Of a DNA stretch of 64,000 bases, positions 53,007 through 62,976 are shown one piece after another. Under the pieces are notes generated by a model. The model was not told the DNA's origin. It searched no databases and saw only the letters and a list, made by a program, of their open reading frames with translations. This DNA comes from Metallococcus carri. Its GTDB lineage: Bacteria; Actinomycetota; Actinomycetes; Actinomycetales; Dermatophilaceae. The translations under genes were made by a program, and so were the position numbers. Where the stretch lies: contig NZ_JAAOIV010000009.1 in the NCBI RefSeq assembly GCF_011440275.1, forward strand, positions 62,001 through 126,000, in the 5' to 3' direction. The first letter of the stretch is position 1. Every line of letters begins with the position of its first letter.

Positions 53007-53534
53007 GTGATCCGACTCGTCGACCCCGATCCGCAACGGCACGCCGACTGGCTGGCGGCCTACGACGACTTCGACGACGGCGCGGTGCGCCATGGTTTCG
53101 GGGTCTATCTGGAGGATCCGGCGCAGCTGCGCGACCCTGCCCATTTTGCCGAGGTGGTGCGCCGGCAGCTGGCCGGTGCCTATGGACGCGAACTGCCCGA
53201 GGGTTATGTGCCGGCGACCTGTTTCTGGATCACCGACGATTCCGACATCGTGCTGGGCGCGCTGCAGTTGCGGCATACGGTGGCCACGCCATTCCTGCTC
53301 AACGAAGGCGGCCACATCGGCTATGGCGTGCGCCGCTCGGCGCGCGGCCGAGGTGTCGCGACCGCGGCCTTGCGTGAGGCGGTGCGCCGGGCGCATGGTC
53401 TCGGCATCGACCGGGTCTTGCTGACCTGCGATCTGGACAATCTCGCCTCCGCCCGCACCATCGAGCGGTGCGGCGGCGTCCTCGAGGACGAGCGCGCCGG
53501 CAAGCGCCGCTACTGGATCCGGACGTCCCCGTGA
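53007..53534 (+). CDS. GNAT family N-acetyltransferase
   Basis: 175 residues from GTG 53007. Features of the GNAT fold: VLGALQLRHTVATPFLLNEGGHIGYGVRRSARGRGVATAALREAVRRA (acetyl-CoA loop Arg-x-x-Gly-Arg-Gly-Val-Ala) and VLLTCDLDNLASARTIERCGGVLEDE. Acetylates a small molecule or protein amine; substrate unknown. Divergent from pcrA with about 86 bases between. Confidence 0.9.
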   Translation: MIRLVDPDPQRHADWLAAYDDFDDGAVRHGFGVYLEDPAQLRDPAHFAEVVRRQLAGAYGRELPEGYVPATCFWITDDSDIVLGALQLRHTVATPFLLNEGGHIGYGVRRSARGRGVATAALREAVRRAHGLGIDRVLLTCDLDNLASARTIERCGGVLEDERAGKRRYWIRTSP

Positions 53535-53639
53535 ACCTCGACGACGAAGCACATCCTGGGTGAGGCGTCGACTCCGGGCGGCGCGGGCCCGGCGGGTTGG
53601 CACTGAGCCCCCACCCCAACGGACGTACGATCGCCCTCG

Positions 53640-54305
53640 ATGAACATCGACCACCTGCTGCAGACGATCCCGGCCGACGCCGTCTACGGGCTCGTCGGTC
53701 TGGTGGTCGGCATCGAGAGCCTCGGCATCCCGCTGCCCGGCGAGGTCGTGCTCGTCGCGGCGTCGGTGCTGTCCTCCCGCGGCGGGTCGCAGCTCACCCC
53801 GCACGGCATCGCCATCGGCGCGATCCTCGGGGCGGTCATCGGCGACTCGATCGGCTATGCCATCGGCCGGCGTTATGGCGACCGGCTCTTCCGGCTGCTC
53901 GCCCGTCGCTTCCCGCGGCATGTCAACGACGATGTCGTCGCCTATGCCGAACATGTCTTCCAGCGGTATGGCGTGCTCGCCGTCTTCTTCGGCCGGTTCG
54001 TGGCGCTGCTGCGCATCTTCGCAGGGCCGCTGTCGGGGATGTTGCGGCTGTCCTATCCGAAGTTCCTCGCCGCGAACGTGCTCGGCGCGATCTGTTGGGC
54101 CGGCGGCACCACCTATGCCGTCTATTACGCCGGCCGGGCCGCCGAGGCCTATCTGAAGAACTTCTCGTATGCCGGGCTCGCGCTCGCTGTCATTCTCGGC
54201 ATCCTCGCCTCGACCGTGCTCCGGCGGCGGCTGGAACGCAATGTCGAAGCCTTCGCCGCCTCCCGGCGGGCCGAGAAGGACAACCCCTCCACCGCCCCCG
54301 CCTGA
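53640..54305 (+). CDS. DedA family membrane protein
   Basis: 221 residues. DedA pattern: GLVVGIESLGIPLPGEVVLVAASVL with the membrane-embedded Glu, GAILGAVIGDSIGYAIGRRYGDRL, then FFGRFVALLRIFAGPLSGMLRLSYPKFLAANVLGAICWAGG with the conserved Arg residues. Members translocate undecaprenyl phosphate or phospholipids across the membrane. About five helices and a Lys/Arg-rich tail. A 1-base match of start and spacing to ATG 53640 is normal. Confidence 0.9.
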   Translation: MNIDHLLQTIPADAVYGLVGLVVGIESLGIPLPGEVVLVAASVLSSRGGSQLTPHGIAIGAILGAVIGDSIGYAIGRRYGDRLFRLLARRFPRHVNDDVVAYAEHVFQRYGVLAVFFGRFVALLRIFAGPLSGMLRLSYPKFLAANVLGAICWAGGTTYAVYYAGRAAEAYLKNFSYAGLALAVILGILASTVLRRRLERNVEAFAASRRAEKDNPSTAPA

Positions 54306-54313
54306 ACTTCTCG

Positions 54314-54480
54314 TTGGTTGAGCGAGGACGAGGCGCCAGCCGAGTCCGCGTCGAAACCCGATGAACCCAGGAGGTTTCGACTCGCTCCGCTCGCTCAACC
54401 GACGAAGAAGGTGCCCGCTCGCTCAACCGACGAAGAAGGTGCCCGCTCGCTCAACCGACGAAGAAGGTGCCCGCTCGCTC
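54314..54480. repeat. REP-like GGTTGAG/CGAAACC element with a 28-bp tandem repeat
   Basis: A forward arm GGTTGAGCGAGG...CGTCGAAACC (54314-54358) is followed by an inverted arm GGTTTCGACTCGC...GCTCAACC (54373-54400). The end of that arm is repeated as three exact 28-base units (54389-54416, 54417-54444, 54445-54472), each GCTCGCTCAACCGACGAAGA + AGGTGCCC. Same family as the element inside cysC. Confidence 0.85.
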
Positions 54481-54514
54481 AATCCACGGGGCGCCGCGGC
54501 ATACCCTCGACGTC

Positions 54515-55072
54515 GTGGACGCCATCGACGCCGCCTTCGCCGCGATCGACCGGCGCGGGTTCCTGCCCGAAGGCACCGCTGACCCGCGGGTCGATGCGCC
54601 CATCGAGATCGGGCATGGCCAGACCAACTCTCAGCCCCGCACGGTGGCCGACATGCTGCGCTTGCTGCAGCCGCACCCCGGGCAGCGCGTGCTCGATGTC
54701 GGCTCCGGATCCGGTTGGACCACAGCGCTTTTGGCTCACCTGGTGGGCGCGTCGGGTGAGGTGTTCGGTGTCGAGATCGTGCCGCAGCTGGTCACCTTCG
54801 GTGCCCGCAACCTGGCCGCCACCGACCAGCCGTGGTCCTCGATCCGGGCCGCCGCGCCGGGCAGGCTCGGCCTGCCACAGTTCGCGCCCTTCGACCGCAT
54901 CCTCGTCTCGGCATCCCCGCCCGAGCTACCGCAGCAACTGGTCGACCAGCTCGGTCCTAGCGGCCGGATGGTCATCCCGGTCGCCGGCGAGATGCTGCTG
55001 GTGCGACGCGTCGGAGCCGAGGTCGAGGTGACCCGGCACGGCCGTTACCGGTTCGTGCCCCTGCACGCGTGA
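54515..55072 (+). CDS. Protein-L-isoaspartate O-methyltransferase-like protein
   Basis: 185 residues from GTG 54515; upstream in-frame sequence is repeat DNA. The PCMT pattern is present: PIEIGHGQTNSQPRTVADMLRLLQPHPGQRVLDVGSGSGWTTALLAHLVG (SAM-binding Gly-x-Gly-x-Gly), VFGVEIVPQLVTFGARNL and FDRILVSASPPELPQQLVDQLGPSGRMVIPV. It would repair isoaspartyl residues. Slightly short compared with the usual 200-220 residues, mainly at the N-terminus. Confidence 0.85.
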   Translation: MDAIDAAFAAIDRRGFLPEGTADPRVDAPIEIGHGQTNSQPRTVADMLRLLQPHPGQRVLDVGSGSGWTTALLAHLVGASGEVFGVEIVPQLVTFGARNLAATDQPWSSIRAAAPGRLGLPQFAPFDRILVSASPPELPQQLVDQLGPSGRMVIPVAGEMLLVRRVGAEVEVTRHGRYRFVPLHA

Positions 55073-55073
55073 A

Positions 55074-55117
55074 GTGTCCGCGTGTGCGCACCACGGCTGG
55101 TGCGCACGCGCGGACAC
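55074..55117. terminator. Long near-perfect hairpin between PCMT-like gene and DUF779
   Basis: A 20-base arm starting GTGTCCGCG (55074-55093) pairs with TGGTGCGCA...GCGGACAC (55098-55117) with one G-U/mismatch position and a CGGC loop. It begins one base after the PCMT-like stop and lies between convergent genes, so probably terminates both. Same repeat family as 37680-37787. Confidence 0.82.
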
Positions 55118-55139
55118 CGGGCCAGCTCCGGCATACCCC

Positions 55140-55523
55140 CTAGAGCAGACCGAGCGCGGTGAGTTCGGCCTCGTCGAAGACGCGCGACCGGATCAGGAAG
55201 CGCACGCCCTCCGGCGCCTCGAGGGAGAACCCGCTTCCTCGGCCAGGCACCACGTCGAGCGTCAGGTGGGTGTGCTTCCAATATTCGAACTGCGACTCCG
55301 ACATGTAGAACGGCACCGGCTCGACGACCCCGTCAATGCGCAACTCCTGCAGCAACACATCGACGTCACCGATGAGGAAGTCGCCGTCCGGATAACACAT
55401 CGGCGCGCTCCCGTCGCAGCAGCCGCCGGACTGGTGGAACATCACCGGTCCGTTGCGCTCCACCAACCGGCGGATCAGTTCCGCGGCGGCCTCGGTGTAA
55501 CCCACCCGCTCGACCTCGGTCAT
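55140..55523 (-). CDS. DUF779 family protein
   Basis: 127 residues from ATG 55523. Contains the Cys-rich block VMFHQSGGCCDGSAPMCYPDGDFLIGDVDVLLQEL and FYMSESQFEYWKHTHLTLDVVPGRGSGFSLEAPEG, diagnostic of DUF779. Its genes almost always sit directly after acetaldehyde dehydrogenase, as here (stop 55738), and a link to that enzyme is presumed though the mechanism is unknown. The Cys and His residues suggest metal binding. Confidence 0.9.
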   Translation of the reverse strand: MTEVERVGYTEAAAELIRRLVERNGPVMFHQSGGCCDGSAPMCYPDGDFLIGDVDVLLQELRIDGVVEPVPFYMSESQFEYWKHTHLTLDVVPGRGSGFSLEAPEGVRFLIRSRVFDEAELTALGLL

Positions 55524-55737
55524 GTCCGCTCCTCTCACCGATGAATTCAGCTGCCGATCGACAAGGGGCAGCACGCACGAGCGGCATACCGCCCCCTGGT
55601 TCGATCAACGATTCGGTCGACGATCCGCACGGGCGAGCCTGCGAGCCGATGCGGGGAGGAGCCGAATCAAAGGACATCTGATCGAACGGGGCGGTACGCA
55701 CGCGAGCGCGAGCGAGCGGCATACCGCCCCCGTTCGA

Positions 55738-57261
<1,524 letters not shown>

Positions 57262-57325
57262 TGCGGGCTTCCTTTCGCCATCGGGGCGGGCTCGCCCCGG
57301 CTGCCCGTGACGCTAATCACACCGA

Positions 57326-57343
57326 CGTTGCAATCACGTTGCA
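57326..57343. promoter_or_regulatory. Direct repeat upstream of the aldehyde dehydrogenase gene
   Basis: CGTTGCA at 57326-57332 recurs at 57337-57343 with four bases between (CGTTGCAATCACGTTGCA). On the gene strand it reads TGCAACGTGATTGCAACG. The helical-turn spacing (11 bases) and position about 65 bases before the ALDH start make it a candidate binding site for the GAF-domain activator. Not verified. Confidence 0.5.
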
Positions 57344-57383
57344 CCAGAAAGCTCTACTCCCGCCGTGGCGGGTGGTGGCGGCT

Positions 57384-57878
57384 TCAGCTGCAGGCAGCCG
57401 CGCTGCCATTCGTACGCACGCAGGTGTACGCCGCGCTGTCATTGGTCGTGTCGGAGTTGGCGTTGCCGTTCGTGGTCCCGACCTTGAGGGTGGCCGTCGC
57501 GGTGTTGTTGCCGCCGATGGACGACAGCGCCACGCCGAGTGTCCAGCACGCCCCGGCAGCCAGCGTGCCGGTCGTGGTGAAGGTGTAGGTCGTGCCGGCC
57601 TGGACCACGGTGCTGTTCGTGACCAGCGTCCCGGACAGCGCCACGGAGGTTGTGCCCGTGACGGTCAGGGTGAAGGTGCTGCCGGACGCGAGTGCCGAGC
57701 CCACCGCGCAGACGCTGAAGTTGACGGTCGCGGAGTTGTTGCTGCTCGTGTACCCCGCACCCGTCACGGCGACGTCCTGCAGCGAGCTCGCCTGCGCCGC
57801 GGCGGGACGCCCGACGATCAGGACGGGCGTCGCCCACGCGGTCCCCTTGACCACGGCGCGGCGTGACATCTGTGCCAT
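57384..57878 (-). CDS. Small exported beta-rich protein with Tat-like signal
   Basis: 164 residues from ATG 57878, with GAGAGGG as RBS. The signal region MSRRAVVKGTAWATPVLIVGRPAAAQAS closely resembles that of the Cys-rich protein at 46897. The mature domain is Thr/Ser/Ala/Val-rich with alternating polar and hydrophobic residues (FTLTVTGTTSVALSGTLVT), typical of an immunoglobulin-like or DUF11-like beta sandwich, and contains four Cys. Likely cell-wall or secreted; function unknown. Confidence 0.72.
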   Translation of the reverse strand: MAQMSRRAVVKGTAWATPVLIVGRPAAAQASSLQDVAVTGAGYTSSNNSATVNFSVCAVGSALASGSTFTLTVTGTTSVALSGTLVTNSTVVQAGTTYTFTTTGTLAAGACWTLGVALSSIGGNNTATATLKVGTTNGNANSDTTNDSAAYTCVRTNGSAAACS

Positions 57879-57982
57879 CTGAAGCCCTCTCTCAGGATTG
57901 CCGCCTACGGTACGGATCGGGAGGCCGGAACCACTCATCGATGCAGCTTTGTTTCGCAGATCTGCACGGAATGGAGGAACCG

Positions 57983-58753
57983 ATGCCTGCAGACAACGCC
58001 CGCACGTTCAACGACCCTCGGGTCGTCGCCGTCTACTCGGCCACGGGGTGGCTCGACCCCGGCGAGGAGCGCAGCATCCGTCGGGTTGCCCGCGAGTGCC
58101 GCGGCGGCCGCATCGTCGACCTCGGCGTCGGCACCGGCCGCACGACGGGTCTGCTCACCTTGCTCAGTGACGACTATGTCGGCCTGGACTATGCGCCGCG
58201 CATGCTGGCGAAGGCGCGCGAACGCTTCCCCGGGGTCGACCTGCGCGACGGTGACGCGCGCCGGCTGGACGGCATACCTGATCACAGTGCGCGACTGATC
58301 ATGTTCTCCTACAACGGAATCGACGCGGTCGCTCATGAGGATCGGGCCGGCGTGCTGGCCGAGATCGTGCGCGTCCTCGAGCCCGGCGGGTATGCCGTCC
58401 TGTCCAGCCTCAACCTGCACGGCCGGTCCGCGCGGCCCCGCTTCCACCGGCTGCTGTCCCGCGACGAGGGGCTGCTCACGCCCATCCGCCGAGCGCGCCG
58501 GCTGGGCCGGTCAGCGCTCAACTACCGGCGGGCCCAAAGTCACGTGCGGCGCGGCGATGGCTGGGCGCACCTTCCCCTCGACGCCCACGAATGCGGCGTG
58601 CTCGCGCACTTCTCGACGCTCTCCCGGCTGCGCGAGGAGTGGGCGACGGCAGGGCTCACCGTGGTTGCGATCTACACCGACAGGGGCCGGGACGTGACCG
58701 CCGACGAGGACAGCGACGCCGACTACTTCCACTACGTGCTGCGCGCCGCCTGA
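57983..58753 (+). CDS. Class I SAM-dependent methyltransferase
   Basis: 256 residues from ATG 57983, with GGAGGAA just upstream (in-frame ATG 57971 contains that RBS). SAM motif I is RIVDLGVGTGRTTGLLTLL, motif II region YVGLDYAPRMLAKARERFPGVDLRDGDARRLDGI, then LIMFSYNGIDAVAHEDRAGVLAEIVRVLEPGGYAVLSSLN. Resembles small-molecule or sugar methyltransferases. Its 3' end overlaps the convergent GAF regulator by 22 bases. Substrate unknown. Confidence 0.88.
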   Translation: MPADNARTFNDPRVVAVYSATGWLDPGEERSIRRVARECRGGRIVDLGVGTGRTTGLLTLLSDDYVGLDYAPRMLAKARERFPGVDLRDGDARRLDGIPDHSARLIMFSYNGIDAVAHEDRAGVLAEIVRVLEPGGYAVLSSLNLHGRSARPRFHRLLSRDEGLLTPIRRARRLGRSALNYRRAQSHVRRGDGWAHLPLDAHECGVLAHFSTLSRLREEWATAGLTVVAIYTDRGRDVTADEDSDADYFHYVLRAA

Positions 58754-59904
58754 TCGAGCCTGCGCAGGTGTGTAGCGGCCAGGGTGCGCATCGGGCCGCT
58801 GGCCAGCCCGGCGAGCGCACGCCATGCGCCGAGGTCGTCCGCGCCCCACTCCGAGCGCGTCCAGGTGGCCAGCAGGTCCGGCCGGCAGGATGTCGCCACC
58901 GCCCGCGACAACGCCGCGTGCACCCGATCGCGGATCTCGACCACCCCGGGCGCCATCGAGTGCGGCAGCAGCGGCCCCGGATAAGCCCGCACCGCTCCAG
59001 CCACGTCCCCCACCGCGACCATCGCCTCGACGGCCGACCAGTCGGTGGCGACCTGCACGGTCAGCCGGTAGGGCCGCGACCCGAGCACGTCATCGCCGAG
59101 CACCTTGCGCAGCCGGATCAGCTCGGCCCGCACCGTCGACTCCCCACCGTCGGATTCGTAGAGCTGACAAGCGATTTCGTCACCGCGCAGGCCATCCGGG
59201 TGCTCGGTGAGCACCGCCACGATCTCGCTGTGCCGCGGGCTCAAGACCGTATGCCGACCGCCTCCCCGGACCGTCAACGCGTCGGCTCCCAGCCCGGTGA
59301 GCTCGGTGCCGCTCGGCGGCGGGTCCGCCAGGGCGAAGCCGGCATCGGCCCGCACCAGCTCCCACTCGGCGAGGCGAGCGGCGGCCCGCAGCATCGCCAT
59401 GGTCTGCGGCACCGCGATCGCGTCACCGCCGGTCACGTCGACCGCTCCGACGATGCCACCGGTGCGCAGATCACGGATCGGCACGGCGGCACACGACCAG
59501 CGGTGCACCGACTCCCGGAAGTGCTCGGCGCCGAACACCTCCACCGGCCGCCCGAGCGCGAGCGCCGTGCCCGGCGCATTGGTGCCGGCGAGCCGCTCGT
59601 CCCAGGTCGAGCCCTCGACGAAACCGATGCCCTCCGCCTGGCGCAACGCCGACCGGCTGCCCTGGACGAAGAGCAACTGACCGAGTTCGTCCGCGACCGC
59701 CATCAACGCATCGCACCGCTCGGCCGCCTGGCCGACGACATCCTGCAGCACCGGCAACGCCCGCCAGAGCGGGTGCTGCGCGCGGTGTTCCCGGAGCGCG
59801 TCCGGGTCGAACACCACCGGTGCCTCGACCTCTTCGCGGCGCACGCCCGCGGCCGACGATCGCATCCAGGATGCGGTCACCAGGGGCCGGACGGCGTGCT
59901 TCAT
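58732..59904 (-). CDS. GAF-domain transcriptional regulator (AcoR-like, no sigma-54 domain)
   Basis: 390 residues. N-terminal GAF domain (about 50-210: ALPVLQDVVGQAAERCDALMAVADELGQLLFVQG; GSTWDERLAGTNAPGTALALGRPVEVFGAEHF, as in AcoR). The C-terminal part has a winged-helix region (LSPRHSEIVAVLTEHPDGLRGDEIACQLYESDGGESTVRAELIRLRKVLGDDVLGSRPYRLTV). Such regulators sit near acetaldehyde dehydrogenase and DUF779 genes in actinobacteria and respond to aldehyde or acetoin-type signals. It probably controls the gene at 55738-57261. Confidence 0.85.
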   Translation of the reverse strand: MKHAVRPLVTASWMRSSAAGVRREEVEAPVVFDPDALREHRAQHPLWRALPVLQDVVGQAAERCDALMAVADELGQLLFVQGSRSALRQAEGIGFVEGSTWDERLAGTNAPGTALALGRPVEVFGAEHFRESVHRWSCAAVPIRDLRTGGIVGAVDVTGGDAIAVPQTMAMLRAAARLAEWELVRADAGFALADPPPSGTELTGLGADALTVRGGGRHTVLSPRHSEIVAVLTEHPDGLRGDEIACQLYESDGGESTVRAELIRLRKVLGDDVLGSRPYRLTVQVATDWSAVEAMVAVGDVAGAVRAYPGPLLPHSMAPGVVEIRDRVHAALSRAVATSCRPDLLATWTRSEWGADDLGAWRALAGLASGPMRTLAATHLRRLDQAARST

Positions 59905-59955
59905 CCCACCAGTAGAACCCGCCGCCGAACCGATGGGAAGGGTGAACGGGTGAAA

Positions 59956-61098
59956 TCAGCCGGTATGCCGGTGTCGCTGCTGGTCGCGGGCGCGCTCGTA
60001 TTCGGCGATGACCATGTCCACGACGCTCGGCCAGGACTCCTTGGGCAGCTGGGTGCGGTTGGTCTCGGTCATCCGCTCGCGCAGCGGCTCGTCCCGCCCG
60101 AGACGCACCAGCGCTTCGACCATCGCCGCGTCGTCACCGCACAGCACCCCGTTGACGCCGTCCGCGACGAACTCGGACACGCCGCTGCGCCGCGGCGCCA
60201 CCACCGGCAGCCCGGTCGTGCGCGCCTCCAGCGCGGCGATGCCGAAGGCCTCGAGTTCGGCCGGCGCGATGTAGAGATCGCTGGTGCGATAGACCTCGCG
60301 CACCTCGTCCCGGGTTCGCCGCCCCGGCGCGGAGAACCACGACCTCGCGCCCTTGGCCGCCACCGCCGCCTCCAGCCGGGGTCGCAACGGCCCCTCGCCC
60401 AGCACCTCCAGCCGCAGGTCCACCTCGGGCGCGCGCCGCCTCGCCTCTGCCACGATGTCGAGCAGTTCCAGCGGTCGTTTGCGGCCGGCCAGCCGCATCG
60501 CCGACACGACCCGCACCGGGTCGCCCGTCGCGCGCACCGGCCGCTCCCCCGGCTGCCACTGGGACACGTCGATGCCGTTGGGCAGGATCGACACCGGATG
60601 CCGCGGCCCGGCCAGATCCATGATCGGCAGCGCCGCCGGCCCAGACACTGCGGACAGCGCCACGCCCTGGCGAGCCCAGCGGCCGACATACCCGAGCAGT
60701 TTGATCGGCGTGGTCATCCAGCTCTGCATGGAGTGCCAGGTGACGGCGGTCGGCAGCCCGATCTGGTCGGTCACCCGCACCGCGTCATTGGCGAAGGGCG
60801 CCACGACCCCGAGGTGGACGTGCGCGACGTCATACTGCCCGGCGACGAGCAGCCGGCGCAGCGTCGGGGGCGCGAGTGGATTGATCGGCAGTCCGCGCGG
60901 CATCGGGATCGCCAGCCGGTGCACCGGGACCCCGTCGATGAACTCGCATTCATTGCGCTTCTGGCCCGGTTCGCGGGTCGCGGTGAAGGCCGTCACCTCG
61001 TGGCCCGCCGCGCGCAGATGGCGCGCGAGGTCGTGCACCTGCACCTCGATGCCACCCAATCGCGGCAGGTAACAGTCCGAGATCAGGGCCACCTTCAC
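59956..61098 (-). CDS. GT4 glycosyltransferase
   Basis: 380 residues from GTG 61098. Full GT-B enzyme: ALISDCYLPRLGGIEVQVHDLARHLRAAGHEVTAFTA, YDVAHVHLGVVAPFANDAVRVTDQIG, ILPNGIDVSQWQPGERP, RVVSAMRLAGRKRPLELLDIV, LEVLGEGPLRPRLEAAV and the E-x7-E region YIAPAELEAFGIAALEARTTGLPVV. It resembles PimB/MshA-type transferases. The divergent PIG-L deacetylase is reminiscent of mycothiol-type GT/deacetylase pairs, but a specific assignment is not justified. Confidence 0.88.
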   Translation of the reverse strand: MKVALISDCYLPRLGGIEVQVHDLARHLRAAGHEVTAFTATREPGQKRNECEFIDGVPVHRLAIPMPRGLPINPLAPPTLRRLLVAGQYDVAHVHLGVVAPFANDAVRVTDQIGLPTAVTWHSMQSWMTTPIKLLGYVGRWARQGVALSAVSGPAALPIMDLAGPRHPVSILPNGIDVSQWQPGERPVRATGDPVRVVSAMRLAGRKRPLELLDIVAEARRRAPEVDLRLEVLGEGPLRPRLEAAVAAKGARSWFSAPGRRTRDEVREVYRTSDLYIAPAELEAFGIAALEARTTGLPVVAPRRSGVSEFVADGVNGVLCGDDAAMVEALVRLGRDEPLRERMTETNRTQLPKESWPSVVDMVIAEYERARDQQRHRHTG

Positions 61099-61132
61099 GG
61101 GCTCGATGATCCCATGCGTGACAATGGCGCCG

Positions 61133-61936
61133 ATGTCGCACACGCTCGTGGCCTTCCACGCCCACCCGGACGACGAGGCGCTGCTCACCAGCGGCACCCT
61201 CGCCAAGGCGGCCGCCGCCGGTCACCGGGTGGTCATCGTGGTGGCGACCGACGGCGCGGCCGGGCTCGCGTCGGTCGACTTCCGTGGTGACGGGCAGCTC
61301 GCGCAGCGCCGGCTGGCCGAGTTGCGGCGCAGCGCGGAGGCGCTGGGGGTCGCGGACGTCATACATCTGGGGTATGCCGACTCGGGCATGGGTCCGCAGG
61401 AAGCTCCCCCCGGCTCGTTCGTCGCGGCGCCGGTGGAGGAGGCGGCGCAGCGTCTCGCGCGGATCCTGCGCGACCAGCGTGCCGACGTGCTGATGACGTA
61501 TGACGCCCAGGGTGGTTACGGCCACCGCGACCACGTGCGCGTGCACCAGGTCGGGGCCCGCGCGGCCGAACTCGCGCCGGTGCGCCGGGTGGTGCAGGCG
61601 ACCGTGCCGCGCGACACGATCGTGCGGGCGCTGCGGCTGGCCCGCCGGGTCTACCGGTTCCCCGCCGACTTCGACGCGGCGGCCTTCGAGCGGGCCTTCA
61701 GCCCGCGCTCGCAGATCACCCACCGGGTCACCGTGCTGCGGCAGATCCGCGCCAAGCGCGCCTCGATGCGCGCGCACGCGTCGCAGGCCTCGGCCGATGA
61801 CGGGGCCGACCGCACCCTGGCGGCCTTCCTGCGCATCCCGCGGCCGCTCTACGACCTGGTCTTCGGACGCGAGTGGTTCATCGACCCGGCCCACCGCGGC
61901 CCGGTCGCCCGTGACATCTTCGACGGGCTGCCATGA
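61133..61936 (+). CDS. PIG-L family N-acetylglucosaminyl deacetylase
   Basis: 267 residues if started at ATG 61133; ATG 61124 and GTG 61118 are also in frame and there is no clear RBS. Zinc-site motifs are intact: Ala-His-Pro-Asp-Asp-Glu in LVAFHAHPDDEALL and His-x-Asp-His in GYGHRDHVRVHQVG. The LmbE/MshB family removes acetyl from GlcNAc conjugates. It overlaps the downstream flippase-like gene by four bases, and the divergent GT4 starts 34 bases away, suggesting a shared glycoconjugate pathway. Confidence 0.9.
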   Translation: MSHTLVAFHAHPDDEALLTSGTLAKAAAAGHRVVIVVATDGAAGLASVDFRGDGQLAQRRLAELRRSAEALGVADVIHLGYADSGMGPQEAPPGSFVAAPVEEAAQRLARILRDQRADVLMTYDAQGGYGHRDHVRVHQVGARAAELAPVRRVVQATVPRDTIVRALRLARRVYRFPADFDAAAFERAFSPRSQITHRVTVLRQIRAKRASMRAHASQASADDGADRTLAAFLRIPRPLYDLVFGREWFIDPAHRGPVARDIFDGLP

Positions 61937-62976
61937 CCGAGCATCCGGCCTTTCCCAGCATCGGCTGGCGGCAGGTGCTGCAGGCCCTGGTCGGCATCGC
62001 GGCCGCGGTGGCCATCATCGCCTTCGGTATGCCGTTCTTCGCGCACACCAGTTGGTCGCGGATCCTCAGTCACCTCGGCCAGGTCGGCTGGCTGGCCGGG
62101 CTCGAACTGTTCGGGCTGATGGCCTTCGGGCTGTGGTGCTACACCTTCACCCTCACCGGATCGCTGCGCGGCCTCAGCCACTCAAAAGCGTTGATTCTCA
62201 ACGTTGCCGGCTCCGCGGTGAGCAACCTGCTGCCGGGCGGCGGTGCGGTGGGCGCGGCCGCGAGCTATCTGATCCTGCGGTCATGGGGTTTCGCCCGGCG
62301 CGACATCTCCACCTCGGTGATCGTCACCTCGGTGTGGAATGTGCTCGCCCGCGTCGCCATGCCGCTGCTCGGTGTCGCGGTGGTCGCCGAGGCCGGCAAC
62401 GCCCTGCCCAAGGGCGTGCGCACCGGCGCCTTCGTCGGCGGCAGCACCGGCCTGGTGGTGCTGCTGGCCTTCATCGCGGTGCTGATCAGCCCGGGCGCGA
62501 CCGCGCGCCTCGGCCGCATTCTGGACCGATCGATCGGCGCCCTGCTGCGCCGCACCCGCCGCGGCGCGCGCGTCAACCTCGCCGAACTGCTGGTCGACCA
62601 GCGCAGCCGCATCTCCACGGTCACCGCGCATGGCTGGCTGCCGATGACCTTCGGCGTGGTCGCCTTCCTCGGCATCTACTACCTGCTGTTCGTGCGCTGC
62701 CTGACCGCGGTCGGGGTCACCTTGTCGTGGTCGGACCTCTTCGCGGCGTATGCCGTGGGCCGGTTGCTCTCCGCGGTCGGCGTCACCCCCGGCGGACTCG
62801 GGATCACCGAAGCGGGCACGCTGGCGGTGCTGGTCGCGTGGGGAGCCGAACCCTCCAGCGCCGCCGCGGGCGTGCTGGTGTTCGCGCTCTTCTCTCACCT
62901 GCTGGAGGTGCCGATCGGCGCGCTCGGGTGGCTCGCCTGGTGGCTGTCACCGAAGGTCGAACCGAGCGACCCCTGA
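61933..62976 (+). CDS. Flippase-like / lysylphosphatidylglycerol synthase TM-domain protein
   Basis: 347 residues with about eight membrane helices and the UPF0104/AglD pattern (ALILNVAGSAVSNLLPGGGAVGAAASYLILRSWGF; LFAAYAVGRLLSAVGVTPGGLGITEAGTLAVLVAWG). Members are thought to move lipid-linked sugars or aminoacyl-lipids; no catalytic synthase domain is attached. ATG 61933 overlaps the deacetylase stop (ATGA). Its last 82 bases overlap the convergent PAP2 gene. Confidence 0.86.
   Translation: MTEHPAFPSIGWRQVLQALVGIAAAVAIIAFGMPFFAHTSWSRILSHLGQVGWLAGLELFGLMAFGLWCYTFTLTGSLRGLSHSKALILNVAGSAVSNLLPGGGAVGAAASYLILRSWGFARRDISTSVIVTSVWNVLARVAMPLLGVAVVAEAGNALPKGVRTGAFVGGSTGLVVLLAFIAVLISPGATARLGRILDRSIGALLRRTRRGARVNLAELLVDQRSRISTVTAHGWLPMTFGVVAFLGIYYLLFVRCLTAVGVTLSWSDLFAAYAVGRLLSAVGVTPGGLGITEAGTLAVLVAWGAEPSSAAAGVLVFALFSHLLEVPIGALGWLAWWLSPKVEPSDP

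Noticed and set aside
50557-53010. An 817-residue open frame antisense to pcrA
   Set aside because: Shadow of the helicase gene; no motif, start site or codon pattern of its own.
58591-61290. An 899-residue open frame running across the GAF regulator and GT4 genes on the other strand
   Set aside because: It covers two unrelated, well-supported genes in antisense and is Arg/His/Pro-rich low-complexity sequence.
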